A stretch of DNA of 64,000 bases from Corydoras sp. C115 (GCA_019802505.1 JAFMOC010000727.1:124501-188500), one strand, 5' to 3'; counted from the stretch's first letter, positions 44,144-55,455 are shown. Numbers and translations are program-made. The notes: generated by a model from the sequence alone, not told the origin.

Positions 44144-45060
44144 GAGCGCAGGCTATAAACGGCGTTGTGACGTGGCGTGCAGGTGGGACGCGTCCTCGTC
44201 CCGCCGCGCCGGACGAGACGAAGCCTGCACGACCGCACCGTGACTGATTGGGGTATTAGTGCTCGTTAACGACCCCGACCTCGCCGCACGTAGACGAGCC
44301 GGCCAGGAGAACGTCTCCGATGGGTCAGGTGAGGACGGCAATTAAGGGGGACGTGCACGCGGGTTCTAAAAGCCCCAGAACGTCCTGTAATAAAGGCGTG
44401 ATTCGGCCGGGCGTTCTATCAGAGTTCCACGCTGGGGAACTGTAATTTCTACACCTGCGACCACGGAAGGAATCGGAACTCTGATTCTGATCATGTGGAC
44501 GGCGGTATAGAGAATTATGTCCACATGGTGCCAACTAAACTTAATCTAGATGATTGATGTTGGTCATGTGACTGCAGGGTGGTGTTTTATTGTCCCGCGG
44601 CTCGTCCCCGCGTCCCCGTCGCCCTCCACCTCCTTCAGGACGTTCTGGCGTTCCGCCGGGGGGGACATCCATGTCCTTCGGCGCGCCGCCGTCTCCGACG
44701 ATTTACCGGCAATAAAAGTTACAGCGTCTTTAATCAGACGCAATCAGGACGCCGCGCCGAGACCTCCTCCCAATTAGAACTCGTTAGGCCGTCTGATGGA
44801 ATTACAGCGGGCGTCGCGCGGCGGGGGGACGGGGGGGACGGGGGGACGGGGGGGGACGGGGGGGAGGGGGGGACGGCGTCTCCGTCGACCTGCTGTTCTC
44901 ATTTTATTTATAAATGTATTTATTTTGAGATCCGCTGAACACACCCCCGCCGTCCGGATCCGTACCAGTCCAGGTTCCTCGCTCCGGAATGTCCACCGTC
45001 CACCGTCGAGTGGACGAGTTTGAGACCGACGGCGACTCGGCCACCTAGTGGTAGAACCTG
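43861..45060. other. CpG-rich unique DNA with (CA)n and G-rich tract
   Basis: (CA)n at 44107-44139 and (ggggggac)n at 44821-44877. AT words in CpG context, such as gatggaattacagcgggc (44795) and gtctttaatcagacgcaatc (44729), occur. No coding exon is supported. Confidence 0.45.
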
Positions 45061-45094
45061 ACAGAGTGGGGTCACGGTGCCGAGAGGTCCCCGA

Positions 45095-45735
45095 CGTTCT
45101 GCAGAGTCCATCACTGCAGAACTCCAAACTTCAGATGTCCTTCAGAGGAGCTGGAGAACCGAGCGCAAAGAGAGGACTCGATGGGACGGGTTCCGCGGTC
45201 CGGCAGCTGCACCGAGTGCAATGCAGAGCGCCGGGTGCAGCGGTGTAAAGCACACCGTCACTGGACTCTAGAGCGGTGGAGACGCGTCCTCCGGAGTGAC
45301 GGATCACGCCGGTGGACGAGTCCGGGTTTGGCGGTTCCAGGAGGACGGTTCTCGTCTAAGGTTCGGTGGGTTATGGTGGGGGGTGGGGTTGTTTTGCAGG
45401 AACTGTCCATGGTTCCCCTTAGTTCCACTGAAAGGAACTCTGAAGGCATTTTGGACAGTTCCATGCTCCCGACGTCGGGGGAACCGTTCGAAGCCTGTCC
45501 CCGTCCTCTGACGCTGCACCAGAACACAAAGCAAGGTCCAGAAAGACACGAGGACAGTCCCGACCTGAACCACATAGAACGTCTTTGGGACGAATTAGAA
45601 CGCCGACTGAGAGCCAGGACATCGGTGTGTGACCTCACAAACACACGTCCAGAATTCCTATCAACCAGAACCTCGAGAACGGCCTTCACAGAAGAGCTGA
45701 AGATGTTCTAGCTGCAGAGGGTGGACCCACGTCCT
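45095..45735 (+). pseudogene. Tc1/mariner transposase pseudogene, copy C
   Basis: The same family as copies A and B in the opposite orientation. Landmarks in order are CKAHRHWTLERWRRVL (from about 45247), VWRFQEDGSRLRFGG, VPLSSTERNSE, then a frame change, QNTKQGPERHED, DLNHIERLWDELERRLRA and TSVCDLTNT. It has a single C-terminal section, unlike A and B, so the internal duplication arose in that lineage. The family motif DLNPIE reads DLNHIE here. Frameshifts make it inactive. Confidence 0.85.
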
Positions 45736-46396
45736 CTAGAACCCTCTGGATCAGGAACGGGACGCTGCTTTGGACGAGTGATGTACTGAAAGCTCGCCGC
45801 CGACGTCCTGTCGTTCTACACCCGAGCTGACGGTTCCGTTCCCGGTGTCTCCGGTCTACGGCCGCCGGTGTTCTAATGATCCGTCTCCATCTGGAGACAT
45901 TAGACTCACGGTCAGATTGTCTCGGTGTCTCTCGGCCGCTCGCTCGCCCCTCTCTCTCTCTGTCTCTCGTCTGGGTTCCTCGGCGCGCTCAATTAGTTTC
46001 AATTACCCCGCCGCCCCCCCCACCCGCGTCCACTCCCCTTAACATCATGGAGAACCAGAATAACCGTCTGATTGACAGTGATGAGGACGCGCGGGCGGGA
46101 GGACGACGCCAACCCCGCCGCTAATGAGCCGGGATAGGTGTCAAGATGGGACGGGCCGCGGCTGACACCCGGACGAGGGCCCGCCAAAGACCTGCGGGCC
46201 GGACGTGTCCTCGTCCACGGGTCCAAACGCAGGGTTCGGGAGATCGATGGGTTCCGTCGTCCATCGGCAGGGGGACTGATCCGCTCGCCGGGGTTCCCAT
46301 CGCGGAACCCTGCTCATCAGCAGGACGGTAGAACCATAGGACAGTTGGACGGTAGGATGGAAGGAGTAGAACCATGAGCATCCACCAGGTTCCAAA
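45736..46396. other. Unique DNA with part of a low-copy duplication
   Basis: Positions 45975-46125 contain cgctcaattagtttcaatta and ctgattgacagtgatgagga, possible non-coding elements. Positions 46190-46320 (gatcgatgggttccgtcgtc, gggttcccatcgcggaaccc) recur at 46870-46975 with substitutions. Confidence 0.45.
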
Positions 46397-46690
46397 GAGT
46401 GTTCTATAGATCTATAGGATCCCGGTTCTAAACACGATCTGGGTGGAGTTTGCATGTTCTCCTCGAGTCCTTTGGTCTGGGATCTCCAGCTTTCTCCCAC
46501 GGTCAAAAAAAACAAAACAAGGATTCAAGGTGAATTGAGCGTTCTAAATTGCCCCACATATAAAATGTGTGTGAACGTATGATAGATTGGCGTCCGTTTC
46601 TGGGTGAATTTGCCCAGCGCCCAAAACGTTCCTTCTGGATGATCAAGAGAACCCCACCCCTCCCCCACCCCCCACCGTGGGTGTGACATC
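46397..46690 (+). mobile_element. Diverged SINE copy, plus strand
   Basis: cccggttctaaacacgatct (decayed B box) with gtttgcatgttctcctcgag and gttctaaattgccccacata. The ending differs from the main family (gatgatcaagagaacccc) and is shared with the copy at 50445-50700, which defines a subfamily. Confidence 0.75.
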
Positions 46691-46984
46691 ATTCCGTAAC
46701 AGTCCGTCACCCTGATCCTGGTTCCGTGGTTCTCAAACTCAAGTTCAAGTTCAAACTCGTCAGTGTTCTTCTGATCCAGCTGACGGTGGACGGTGGAACG
46801 TCCCGGGCCCCGGGTGACGTTCTCCTACAGTTCCACACGGAGCTCCTGAGAGAGAACCCGTCGTGAAAGACCTGCGGGCCTCGTCCATGAGTCCAAACAG
46901 AGGCTTTGGTTGAAGATCGATGGGTTCCATCGGCCATCGTTGGGGTTCCCATTGCGGAACCCTGATCCATCCATCGATCCCTCC
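46691..46984. repeat. Low-copy duplicated segment
   Basis: The phrases gtgacatcattccgtaacag (46682) and gatcgatgggttccatcggc (46915) are each present elsewhere in the window (50724 and 46240). They represent fragments of a low-copy repeat of unknown class. Confidence 0.6.
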
Positions 46985-47660
46985 CTCCCTCCGCTTTTTC
47001 CTCTATTAGGGTCGTGGGGGGGCAGTTCCAGGGGAGAACGTTTCGGGCGCTGGGCAGATACACCCAGGACAGGGGGGGCAATCTATCTCTTGACACACTC
47101 AAACACACACACTCTATATGGGGCAATTTGGAGAACTCAATTGACCTTGATCCATGTTTTTGGACTGTGGGAGGAAACCGGAGAACCCACAGGAAACCCA
47201 CGCCGACACGGGGAGAACATGGAAACTCCACCCAGATGGGGATTCGAACCGGGAATCCCTAGTGCTGAGAGGAGAACATGCCAACCACCATGCCACTATG
47301 CCATCCAGTCACATTAATTATCCATCCGGGGGGGGGGGGGTTCCCCATGCCTTTTTCCTCTATTAGGGTCGTGGGGGGGCAGTTCCAGGGGAGAACGTCT
47401 CGGGCGCTGGGCAGATACACCCAGGACAGGGGGGCAATCTATCACTGGACACACACTCATTCACACACACACACTCTATATGGGGCAATTTGGAGAACTC
47501 AATTGACCTTGATCCATGTTTTTGGACTGTGAGAGGAAACCGGAGAACCCACAGGAAACCCACGCCGACACGGGGAGAACATGGAAACTCCACCCGAACC
47601 GGGAATCCCTAGTGCTGAGAGGAGAACATGCTAAACCACTAATCCACCGTGCCGTCCCCG
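46985..47660 (-). mobile_element. Two minus-strand SINE copies sharing a shortened tail
   Basis: Copies at 46993-47305 and 47347-47657. Both read tttttcctctattagggtcg then gggggcagttccagggg, lacking the ccccatgcccatcc word. This shared deletion shows they are a local duplication or a sub-lineage. The second has lost part of the B-box region (cacccgaaccgggaatccc). Confidence 0.88.
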
Positions 47661-48519
47661 AGATCCATTTAAATTAATGATTAATTCTTCAGCCTGTGCA
47701 GATAACGGTTTGCCCCCCGACTTCTTGATAATTGATTTCCGGTTCTGTGGGTGAGGACCGAGAGGACATTCGTCTCTTTTGGGAGTTCCGGACGTCCACC
47801 GGTGTCTGACCTCAGGGACGAGCTCTCGTACGCCGGCGTGGGCCGGAACCCGGCCCATCGTTTGCGGAGAGCCGCTTTACGAACGCGTTTAAAGCTCATT
47901 AGAACGTAACGTTGCACCTGGAGAACGTCGGCGCCCCCGGAGGCCATTCCATGTTCACGTAATTCGGGATCAATTAAATAAATTCCATCGTTCGTTAATT
48001 TCCGGTTATGTTTCAATTTTGGGCAAACTGTGAGCGTCCTCTCCAAACGGAACGCGGAACCGTTATCACGTCTTCATAAATAACGAGCGTGTGAACCGTC
48101 CACTCCCCGCGGGTCAGAGCGTGTCCGGCCCGGGGGCTTTAACGAGAACGGGCCGATTAGTGCCGGATAACAAGGCGTCCCGGGTGAAGCGGCGCGTGTT
48201 TAAGACGGCAAATCTGACCACCAGGGGGCGCACACAGCGTGTTTTCTGGACATCTGCGCAGTCGGAGGTCAGGGACTGATGAAGACGGGTGGAGGACGAC
48301 ACGCAGGACGTGCTTTCAGGACCGAGGACAGCGCCGTGGTCGGGTCACATGGTCGCTCTGGGTTCAGCACGCTGGACAGCGGCGCAGTAACGCGGATTCT
48401 GAACCCGGAGGTCCGGAACCGATGACCGATGTTACGGTCCGGAGAACCGTTCTCCACCCTGTGGTGGCGTCCTCTCGCTCCCTTATCGTAACCCCGCTCG
48501 GCTTCTCGTCTCGTCCACT
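47661..48519. promoter_or_regulatory. Unique DNA, candidate non-coding elements
   Basis: The words ccatttaaattaatgattaa (47665), cttgataattgatttccggt (47722), cgggatcaattaaataaatt (47965) and gtttcaattttgggcaaact (48009) are AT-rich islands in CpG-rich sequence. No gene frame is supported. 48000-48060 is the most enhancer-like part. Confidence 0.3.
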
Positions 48520-49560
48520 ACGGTGGGGTGGTGGTTGGTATGTTCTCCTCTCAGCGCCGGGATGTTCTCCCCATGTCCACATGGGATTCCTCTGGGTTCG
48601 CCGACTTCCTCCCACAGTCCTCTGAATTGTGAGTGAAATTGCCCCCATCTAGTGTGTGTGTGTGGAGCGGTGGTGTGGTGGTTGGCATGTTCTCCTCTCA
48701 GCGATGAGGATCCAGGTTTGAAACCTGATCTGTGTGGAGTTTGCATGTTCTCCCCGTGTCCACATGGGATTCCTCTGGGTTCGCCGACTTCCTCCCACAG
48801 TCCAAAAACATGGATTCAAGGGGAATCGAAGGCTCCGAATTGTGAGTGAAATTGCCCCCATCTAGTGTGTGTGTGTGGTGTGGTGGTTGGCATGTTCTCC
48901 TCTCAGCGATGAGGATCCAGGTTCGAAACCTGATCTGTGTGGAGTTTGCATGTTCTCCCCGTGTCCATCTGGGTTTCCTCCGGGTTCTCCAGCTTCCTCC
49001 CACAGTTCAAAAACATGGATTCAAGGGGAATCGAAGGCTCCAAATTGTGAGTGAAATTGCCCCCAGGTAGTGTGTGTGTGTGGTGTGGTGGTTGGCATGT
49101 TCTCCTCTCAGCGATCAGGATCCAGGTTCGAATCCTGATCTGTGTGGAGTTTGCATGTTCTCCTCGTGTCCATCTGGGTTTCCTCTGGGTTCGCAGGCTT
49201 CCTTCCACAGTCCAAAAACACGTATTCAAGGGGAATCGAAGGCTCCGAATTGTGAGTGAAATTGCCCCCATGTAGTGTATGTGGAGCGGCACGGTGGTGT
49301 GGTGGTTGGCATGTTCTCCTCTCAGCGATGAGGATCCAGGTTCGAATCCTAATCTGTGTTGACTGTCCATGTTCTCCCCGTGTCCATCTGGGTTTCCTCC
49401 GGGTTCTCCGGCTTCCTCCCACAGTCCAAAAACATGGATTCAAGGTCAATTTAATACTCTAAATTGCCCCATATAGAGTGTGTGTGTGAGTGAGTGTGTG
49501 TGTGTGTCCAGTGATAGATTGGCGTCCTGTCCTGGGTGCCCGAAACGTTCTCCCCCGGCA
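48520..49560 (+). repeat. SINE-derived tandem array, 205-bp unit
   Basis: The anchor ttggcatgttctcctctcag occurs at 48682, 48887, 49092 and 49306 (steps 205, 205, 214), with a deleted unit before them (anchor ttggtatg at 48535). Each unit has a head (gtgtggtggttggcatg), a B box (caggttcgaaacctgatctg or ggttcgaatcctgatc) and the body up to tgagtgaaattgcccccat, then restarts. Only the last unit continues into the SINE 3' half and ends cccgaaacgttctcccccgg. The 5' half is amplified here, unlike the 39-42 kb array. Confidence 0.92.
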
Positions 49561-49870
49561 TGTGGAACCTAAGCAGACAAATCAAATCAAATCAAATAAA
49601 ATAACAAAAAATTAATAAAATTGAAGATATTTTATATATAAATAAAAAATTAAATTAAAAATTAATAAATGCAAGAAAGAAAGAAAAAAGAAATAAAATA
49701 TTTATATTTAAAATATAAAATAAAATAACAAAAAAATCTAATAAAATAAAAAATATATAAATAAATAAATAAAATACATTTAAAAAATGTATAAAAAATA
49801 AAAATTATAAAAAAATTTTAATTAAAAAAATAAAATTTAAATAATAATAATAAATAAATGAAAGGCAGAT
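49561..49870. repeat. AT-rich low-complexity DNA
   Basis: Runs of (aaat)n, (ataa)n and an atcaaatcaaatcaaataaa tandem at 49578. No gene is seen. Confidence 0.75.
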
Positions 49871-49943
49871 GACGTTTGGACTGACGCGTCGTCGTTCTGA
49901 GCGCGGTGGTGATTAGACGTACGATGCACGGCTACGTGGCGGT

Positions 49944-50093
49944 GATCGATCAGGTGATTGATCAGGTGATTGATCAGGTGATCGATCAGGCGATTGATCA
50001 GGTGATCGATCAGGTGATTGATCAGGCGATCGATCAGGCGATCGATCAGGCGATTGATCAGGTGATTGATCAGGCGATCGATTGGGTGACGGA
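49944..50093. repeat. 12-bp minisatellite, about 12 copies
   Basis: The unit gatcaggtgatt alternates at two positions (ggcgat or ggtgat; cgat or tgat). Open frames give a Gln-Val/Ala-Ile-Asp repeat on plus and Ser-Pro-Asp repeat on minus strand. These follow from the 12-base period. Confidence 0.95.
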
Positions 50094-50444
50094 CGGCTGG
50101 CGGGTAGAAACGGCGGCCTGTCAGCCGTAAACACGCGGCGCGGCGGGCGCTCCATCATCCCGCCCCGCGGAACCCGTCCTGTACGGCCCGGTCGCCGCAT
50201 CAGAACCTCCTTTCATCACGGGACGGCGGGATGTGGGGGGGACACGCTTCACGACCTCGTCCACACGGTCACATGTCTCCACGTCATGTTCTAAACGCCC
50301 GGCCTTTGATGTTTTGGGTTTTTATTTCACCTTTAAAACGGAAGAGCAATGAGAGCAATTCCACACCTTTAATGTCCTTTCCATGGAACTCAGGGGAACC
50401 ACGTCCAGCTCTGGAAACCCCCCCCGTTCCATCAAGTTCTAGTA
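50094..50444. other. Intergenic DNA, no feature
   Basis: CpG-rich sequence without repeat or coding signature. Confidence 0.5.
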
Positions 50445-50765
50445 GTTGGCATGTTCTCCTCTCAGCACTGGAGATCCTGGTTCTAATCACGATCCAGGTG
50501 AAGTTTGCATGTTCTCCTCGTGTCCGTTCGCTCTGGGTTCTCCAGATTTCTCCCACGGTCTAAAAAAAAAAAAAAAACAAGGATTCAAGGTGAATTTAAC
50601 GTTCTAATTTGCCCCATATAGAATATGTGAGTGTGTGTCCAGTGATAGCTTGGCGTCCAAAACGTTCTTCCTGGACGATCATGAGAACCCCCTCCACCCC
50701 TCCCCCACCCCCCACCGTGGGTGTGACATCATTCCGTAACAGTCCGTCACCCTGATCTTAATTTC
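50445..50765 (+). mobile_element. Diverged SINE copy, plus strand, same subfamily as 46397
   Basis: It reads agttggcatgttctcctctc, then a decayed B box (ctggttctaatcacgatcca) and the body, then a 15-base A run at 50562. It ends gatcatgagaaccccctcca, matching 46640, and continues into the shared flank gtgacatcattccgtaacag. Confidence 0.78.
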
Positions 50766-50783
50766 GTCTGTTGGTTCTTGGCG

Positions 50784-51095
50784 GGTGGCACGGTGGCTTA
50801 GTGGTTTGGCATGTTCTCCTCTCAGCACTAGGGATTCCCGGTTCGAATCCCAATCTGGGTGGAGTCTCCATGTTCTCCCCGTGTCCGCGTGGGTTTCCTC
50901 CGGGTTCTCCGGTTTCCTCCCACAGTCCAAAAACATGGATCAAGTCAATGGAGTTCTCCAAATTGCCCCATATAGAGTGTGCAGCTGCAGTCTGCCCAGC
51001 GCCCGAAACGTTCTCCCCTGGATGGGCATGGGGAACCCCCCCCCCCCCCCCCGACCCTAATATAGGATAAAGTGGGAGATAATGGATGGATGGAT
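50784..51095 (+). mobile_element. SINE with 11-bp TSD, inserted in a low-copy repeat
   Basis: The word ggttcttggcg occurs at 50773-50783 and 51096-51106. The 312-base insert has A box tggcttagtgg, B box ggttcgaatcc and a shortened GT section (gtgtgcagctgcagtctgcc), and ends ataaagtgggagataatgg plus (atgg)n. A related unfilled locus reads tctgttggttcttaggggac at 55518, which supports a real insertion event. Confidence 0.9.
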
Positions 51096-51106
51096 GGTTC
51101 TTGGCG

Positions 51107-51344
51107 ATGGTTCCAGACGGTTCTGTGGTTCTCAAACTCGTCCGGAGCTCCTGAGAGCGACCCGTCGTGATGTTCTGCACCTGTGGCCGTGGGAGGAATT
51201 GGAACGCTGATTCCTATCTCTTGGCGATGTAGAGTAGATGGAGGTGACCGCTGGTTATGACATCACAGAGAGACCTCACCCCATTGGATGAGGGAGTGTT
51301 TGTTGTTTTCTTTTCCGTTGCTGGTCGAAGCTTGGTCTCATCCA
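51107..51344. repeat. Flank of the low-copy repeat
   Basis: gatggttccagacggttctg continues the sequence broken by the SINE and resembles 55535-55550. It then becomes unique. Confidence 0.45.
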
Positions 51345-51475
51345 CTATGGTGGGGTGGTGGTTGGTATGTTCTCCTCTCAGCGCCGGGGATCCCGGGTTG
51401 GAATCCCAATCCCAATGGGTGGAGTTTCCATGTCCTCCCCGTGTCCTCATGGGATCGGGTTGGTTCTGCGTTTGG
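51345..51475 (+). mobile_element. SINE 5' fragment, plus strand
   Basis: gggtggtggttggtatgttc, ccgggttggaatcccaatcc and ggagtttccatgtcctcccc give head, altered B box and early body. It then stops abruptly at catgggatcggg. Confidence 0.75.
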
Positions 51476-51671
51476 GTTCGGCTCGAGCACCGGCCCGTTC
51501 CAACCACCTTCGAACCGGGACGTACCGAGAGGGGCGGGGCCAAGAAGAATATTGGCATCTCTATATTTGGCGCGAGTGGATAATTACGCTGAGAGGGAAA
51601 AAGGTAGAACGCCATTTAGAGAGAGAGAGAGAGAGAGAGATAACGCCACCATTACGCCGTCGTTCGGCCGT

Positions 51672-51708
<37 letters not shown>

Positions 51709-51777
51709 ACTTGTGCCGCCGAAAAGGTTTACCTCGGCCTCCCGATTCCATCCATCTGCCTCCACAACTCAACTCCT

Positions 51778-51836
<59 letters not shown>

Positions 51837-51967
51837 CATATTCATCCAGACTCCCTCGCTCCCTCGCTCGCCCGCAGTACCGCGTTAATACACCAATTAG
51901 CCCTGAGAGCAGATAATGGACTATTTGGTGTTGTGGGAGAAAAAGAACCATCTGAGCGAGCGAGAGG

Positions 51968-52001
<34 letters not shown>

Positions 52002-52135
52002 TTCTAAAGCAGACGGGGGCAGCTCCATCTGTCCGGCGTCCGGTTCCGAGCGAGTCTGCCGGTGAGCGCGGCTGATCCGGGCGCTCGGCGGGAGCGAGGC
52101 CTTAAACGAACACATGGTGAACGGAAGCGCCCGGC
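51476..52135. promoter_or_regulatory. Candidate regulatory DNA with CT and GA tracts
   Basis: Unique words aagaatattggcatctctat (51544), tacaccaattagccctgaga (51888) and gcagataatggactatttgg (51909) surround GA (51618-51640) and CT tracts (51676-51704, 51781-51832). CT and GA tracts face each other, making short inverted repeats. Enhancer status is untested. Confidence 0.3.
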
Positions 52136-52275
52136 GGCTTGGCCTTATTTATTATTTAATTTATAAATTTATTTATTAATTTATTATTAATTTTATTTAA
52201 TTTATTATTTATTAATTTATTTATTAATTTATTTATTATTTTATTAGTTTTATTAGTTTAGTTTTGTTTATTTAT
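52136..52275. repeat. (TTTA)n-rich DNA
   Basis: About 140 bases of tttattta/aatttatt words with no other content. Confidence 0.85.
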
Positions 52276-52630
52276 TATCCATTCATTCATTATCTTCCGC
52301 TTTATCCTCTATTAGGGTCGGGGGGGGGGGGGGGTTCTCCATACCCATCCAGGGGAGAACGTTTCAGGCGCTGGGCAGATACACCCAGGACAGGGGGGCA
52401 ATCTATCACTGGACACTCACTCACACACACACACTCTATATGGGGCAATTTGGTGAACTCAATTGACTTGATCCATGTTTTTGGACTGTGGGAGGAAACC
52501 GGAGAACCCGGAGGAGACCCACGCGGACACGGGGAGAACATGGAAACTCCACCCAGATGGGGATTTGAACCGGGAATCCCTAGTGCTGAGAGGAGAACAT
52601 GCTAAACCACTAAGCCACCGTGATGCCCTT
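52276..52630 (-). mobile_element. SINE copy, minus strand
   Basis: Full length from ccattcattcattatcttcc to gccaccgtgatgccc, with A box intact and one change in the B box (gatttgaaccgg). The flanks tatttattat on both sides probably include the TSD. Confidence 0.9.
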
Positions 52631-52894
52631 ATTTATTATTTTATTTATTTTATTAGTTTTTTTAGTTTAGTTTATTTTCCCGCGTTCTCATTTCACTCCT
52701 CACAGCCGCCGCGTTCCGGAGCTCATCCGGTGCTAATGAGGCGCGGCGTCTGGCGGCGGCGGCGGCGCTGAGTGTCTGAACATCGGCGGGAACCACGTAC
52801 AAACACGAACGCCTGCGCTTCCCGCCTCGCCTTTAAACATAAATAAATAAATAAATAAAAACACCGAGCGACAAAAAACAACCGACGTCCAACC
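52631..52894. other. Unique DNA, no gene seen
   Basis: A (ggc)n tract at 52751-52769 and (aaat)n at 52840-52860. Nothing else is supported. Confidence 0.5.
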
Positions 52895-54628
52895 GCCCAA
52901 CCACCCCGTTAACTACCCCGTTACCAACCCCGTTAACCACCCTGTAACCACCCCGTTAAACACCCCGTTACCAACCCTGTTAACCACCCCGTTACCAACC
53001 CCGTTAAACACCCCGTTACCAACCCTGTTAACCACCCCGTTACCAACCCCGTTAACCACCCCGTTACAAACCCTGTTAACCACCCCGTTACCAACCCTGT
53101 TAACCACCCCGTTAACTACCCCGTTACTAACTCCGTTACTAACCCCGTTAACCACCCCGTTACCAACCCCGTTAAACACCCCGTTACAAACCCCGTTAAC
53201 CACCCTGTTACCAACCCCGTTACTAACCCCGTTACCAACCCATTAACCACCCCGTTAACCACCCCGTTAACCACCCTGTTACCAACCCCATTACTAACCC
53301 CGTTACCAACCCTGTTAACCACCCCGTTAACCACGCCGATACCAACCCTGTTAACCACCCCGTTAACCACCCCGTTAACCACCCTGTTAACCACCCCGTT
53401 AACCACGCCGATACCAACCCTGTTAACCACCCCGTTAACCACCCCGTTACAAACCCCGTTACAAACCCGTTACTAACCACGTTAACCACCCCGTTACTAA
53501 CCCCGTTAACCACCCTGTTAACCACCCCATTACTAACCCCGTTACAAACCCGTTACTAACCCCGTTAACCACCCCATTACTAACCCCGTTAACCACCCCG
53601 TTACAAACCCCGTTAACCACCCCATTAACCACCCTGTTAACCACCCCATTACTATCCCCGTTAACCACCCCGTTACTAACCCCGTTAAACACCCCGTTAA
53701 CCACCCCGTTACAAACCCTGTTAACCACCCCTTAACCACCCTGTTAACCACCCCGTTAAACACGCCGTTAAACACCCCGTTACAAACCTCATTAAACACC
53801 CCATTAACCACCCCGTTACCAACCCCGTTAACCACCCTGTTACCAACCCCGTTAACCACCCCGTTACTAACCCCGTTAACCACCCCGTTACTAACCCCGT
53901 TAACCACCCCGTTACAAACCCCGTTAAACACCCCGTTAACCACCCCGTTACAAACCCGTTACTAACCCCGTTACTAACCCCGTTAACCACCCTGTTACAA
54001 ACCCCGTTAACCACCCCGTTAACCACCCCGTTACCAACCCCATTACAAACCCCGTTACCAACCCTGTTAACCACCCCTTAACCACCCTGTTAACCACCCT
54101 GTTAACCACCCCGTTAAACACCCCGTTACAAACCCCGTTAAACACCCCGTTAACCACCCCATTACAAACCCTGTTAACCACCCCTTAACCACCCTGTTAA
54201 CCACCCTGTTAACCACCCCGTTACCAACCCCATTACAAACCCTGTTAACCACCCCTTAACCACCCCGTTAACCACCCCGTTAAAACCCCGTTAACCACCC
54301 CGTTAACCACCCCGTTACCAACCCCGTTAACCACCCCGTTACCAACCCTGTTAACCACCCCGTTACAAACCCCGTTAACAACCCCGTTAACCACCCCGTT
54401 ACAACTCCGTTAACCACCCCGTTACAAACCCGTTAACCACCCCGTTACCAACCCTGTTAACCACCCCATTACCAACCCCGTTACCAACCCCGTTACCAAC
54501 CCCGTTAACCACCCCGTTACAAACCCCGTTAACCACCCCGTTACAAACCCGTTAACCACCCCGTTACCAACCCTGTTAACAACCCCGTTAACCACCCCGT
54601 TAACAACCCCGTTAACCACCCTAACCAA
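52895..54628. repeat. 12-bp minisatellite with GTTAAC core, about 144 units
   Basis: The unit is ccccgttaacca or ccccgttaccaa, alternating with variants (ttacaa, ttaaac, ttacta). Many units carry the palindrome GTTAAC. The strand bias is strong: plus is C-rich, minus has GGGG runs every 12 bases. Minus-strand frames are open for over 100 codons as Val-Asn-Gly/Arg or Leu-Thr-Gly-Trp repeats; all three frames behave this way, so no protein is called. Confidence 0.97.
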
Positions 54629-54724
54629 TCAGACAGCCAATCAAAGCCCGGCGTATGACGCAGCGAGGGTTTGTTTGATGTTGGTTTGTTCTCGATGCCC
54701 ATTGGACGGCAGCATGTCACCCCC
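54629..54724. other. Short unique spacer
   Basis: ccaatcagacagccaatcaaag holds two ccaat words, but no promoter context is visible. Confidence 0.35.
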
Positions 54725-55455
54725 AAAGTGGTCAGCACGTTCTCCTCTCAGTGATCTGGGTGGAGTTTGCATGTTCTCCTTTAGTCCGTTTGCTTGGGAT
54801 TCTCAGGTTTTCTCCCTGAGGCCAAAAAACATGGATTCAAGGTGAATTGCCAGCTGTAAACTGCCCCTATATGGTGTGTGAGGGGTGGCACAGTGGTGTA
54901 GTGTTGGCATGTTCTCCTCAGCGCTGGGCATCCGAGTTCTAATCACGATCTGGGTGGAATTTGCATGTTCTCCCCATGTCTGTTTCTCCCACAGTCCAAA
55001 AAACATGGATTCAAGTTGAATTGGCAGCTCGAAATTGCCCCCATATACTGTAGTGTGTGTGAGGTGGCCCGGCAGTGTAGTGTTGGCATGTTCTCCTCTG
55101 CACTGGGGATCAGGGTTCTATTCACGATCTGGGTGTTGTTTGCATGTTCTCCAAAAGTCTGTTTCCTCCGGGTTCTCCAGATTTCTCCCCCAGTCGAAAA
55201 AACATGGATTCAAGGTGAATTGGCAGCTCTAAATTGCCCCATGTTGTGTGTGAGTGTGGGGTGGCATGGCGGTGTAGAGGTTGGCATGTTCTCCTCTTAG
55301 CGCTGGGGATCCGGGTTCTAATAATCTGGTTGTAGTTTGCATGTTCTCCTTGTGTGTATTACCTCTGGCTTCTCCAGTATTCTCCCACAGTCCAGAAAAC
55401 AGATTCAAGGTGAATTGAATGTTCTAAATTGCCCCATATAGAATGTGTGTGTGTT
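54725..55455 (+). repeat. SINE-derived tandem array, diverged, four units
   Basis: The head anchors (agcacgttctcct, then ttggcatgttctcct) are at 54731, 54904, 55083 and 55281, giving steps of 173, 179 and 198. Units read gtggcacagtggtgtagtg, decayed B box (agttctaatcacgatctggg), gtttgcatgttctcc, and end with attggcagctctaaattgcc. They match the decayed subfamily at 46397 and 50445 more than the main one. Confidence 0.88.

Noticed and set aside
49944..50093. CRISPR-like array with regular spacing
   Set aside because: There are no distinct spacers; the whole unit is a 12-base direct repeat in vertebrate DNA.
52913..54252. Series of 60-130 codon Val-Asn-Gly or Leu-Thr-Gly-Trp frames
   Set aside because: Produced by the GTTAAC minisatellite in every frame; not coding.
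52895..54628. Telomere-like or centromere-like repeat
   Set aside because: The ccccgttaacca unit is not the vertebrate telomere repeat and the array is only 1.7 kb inside ordinary sequence.
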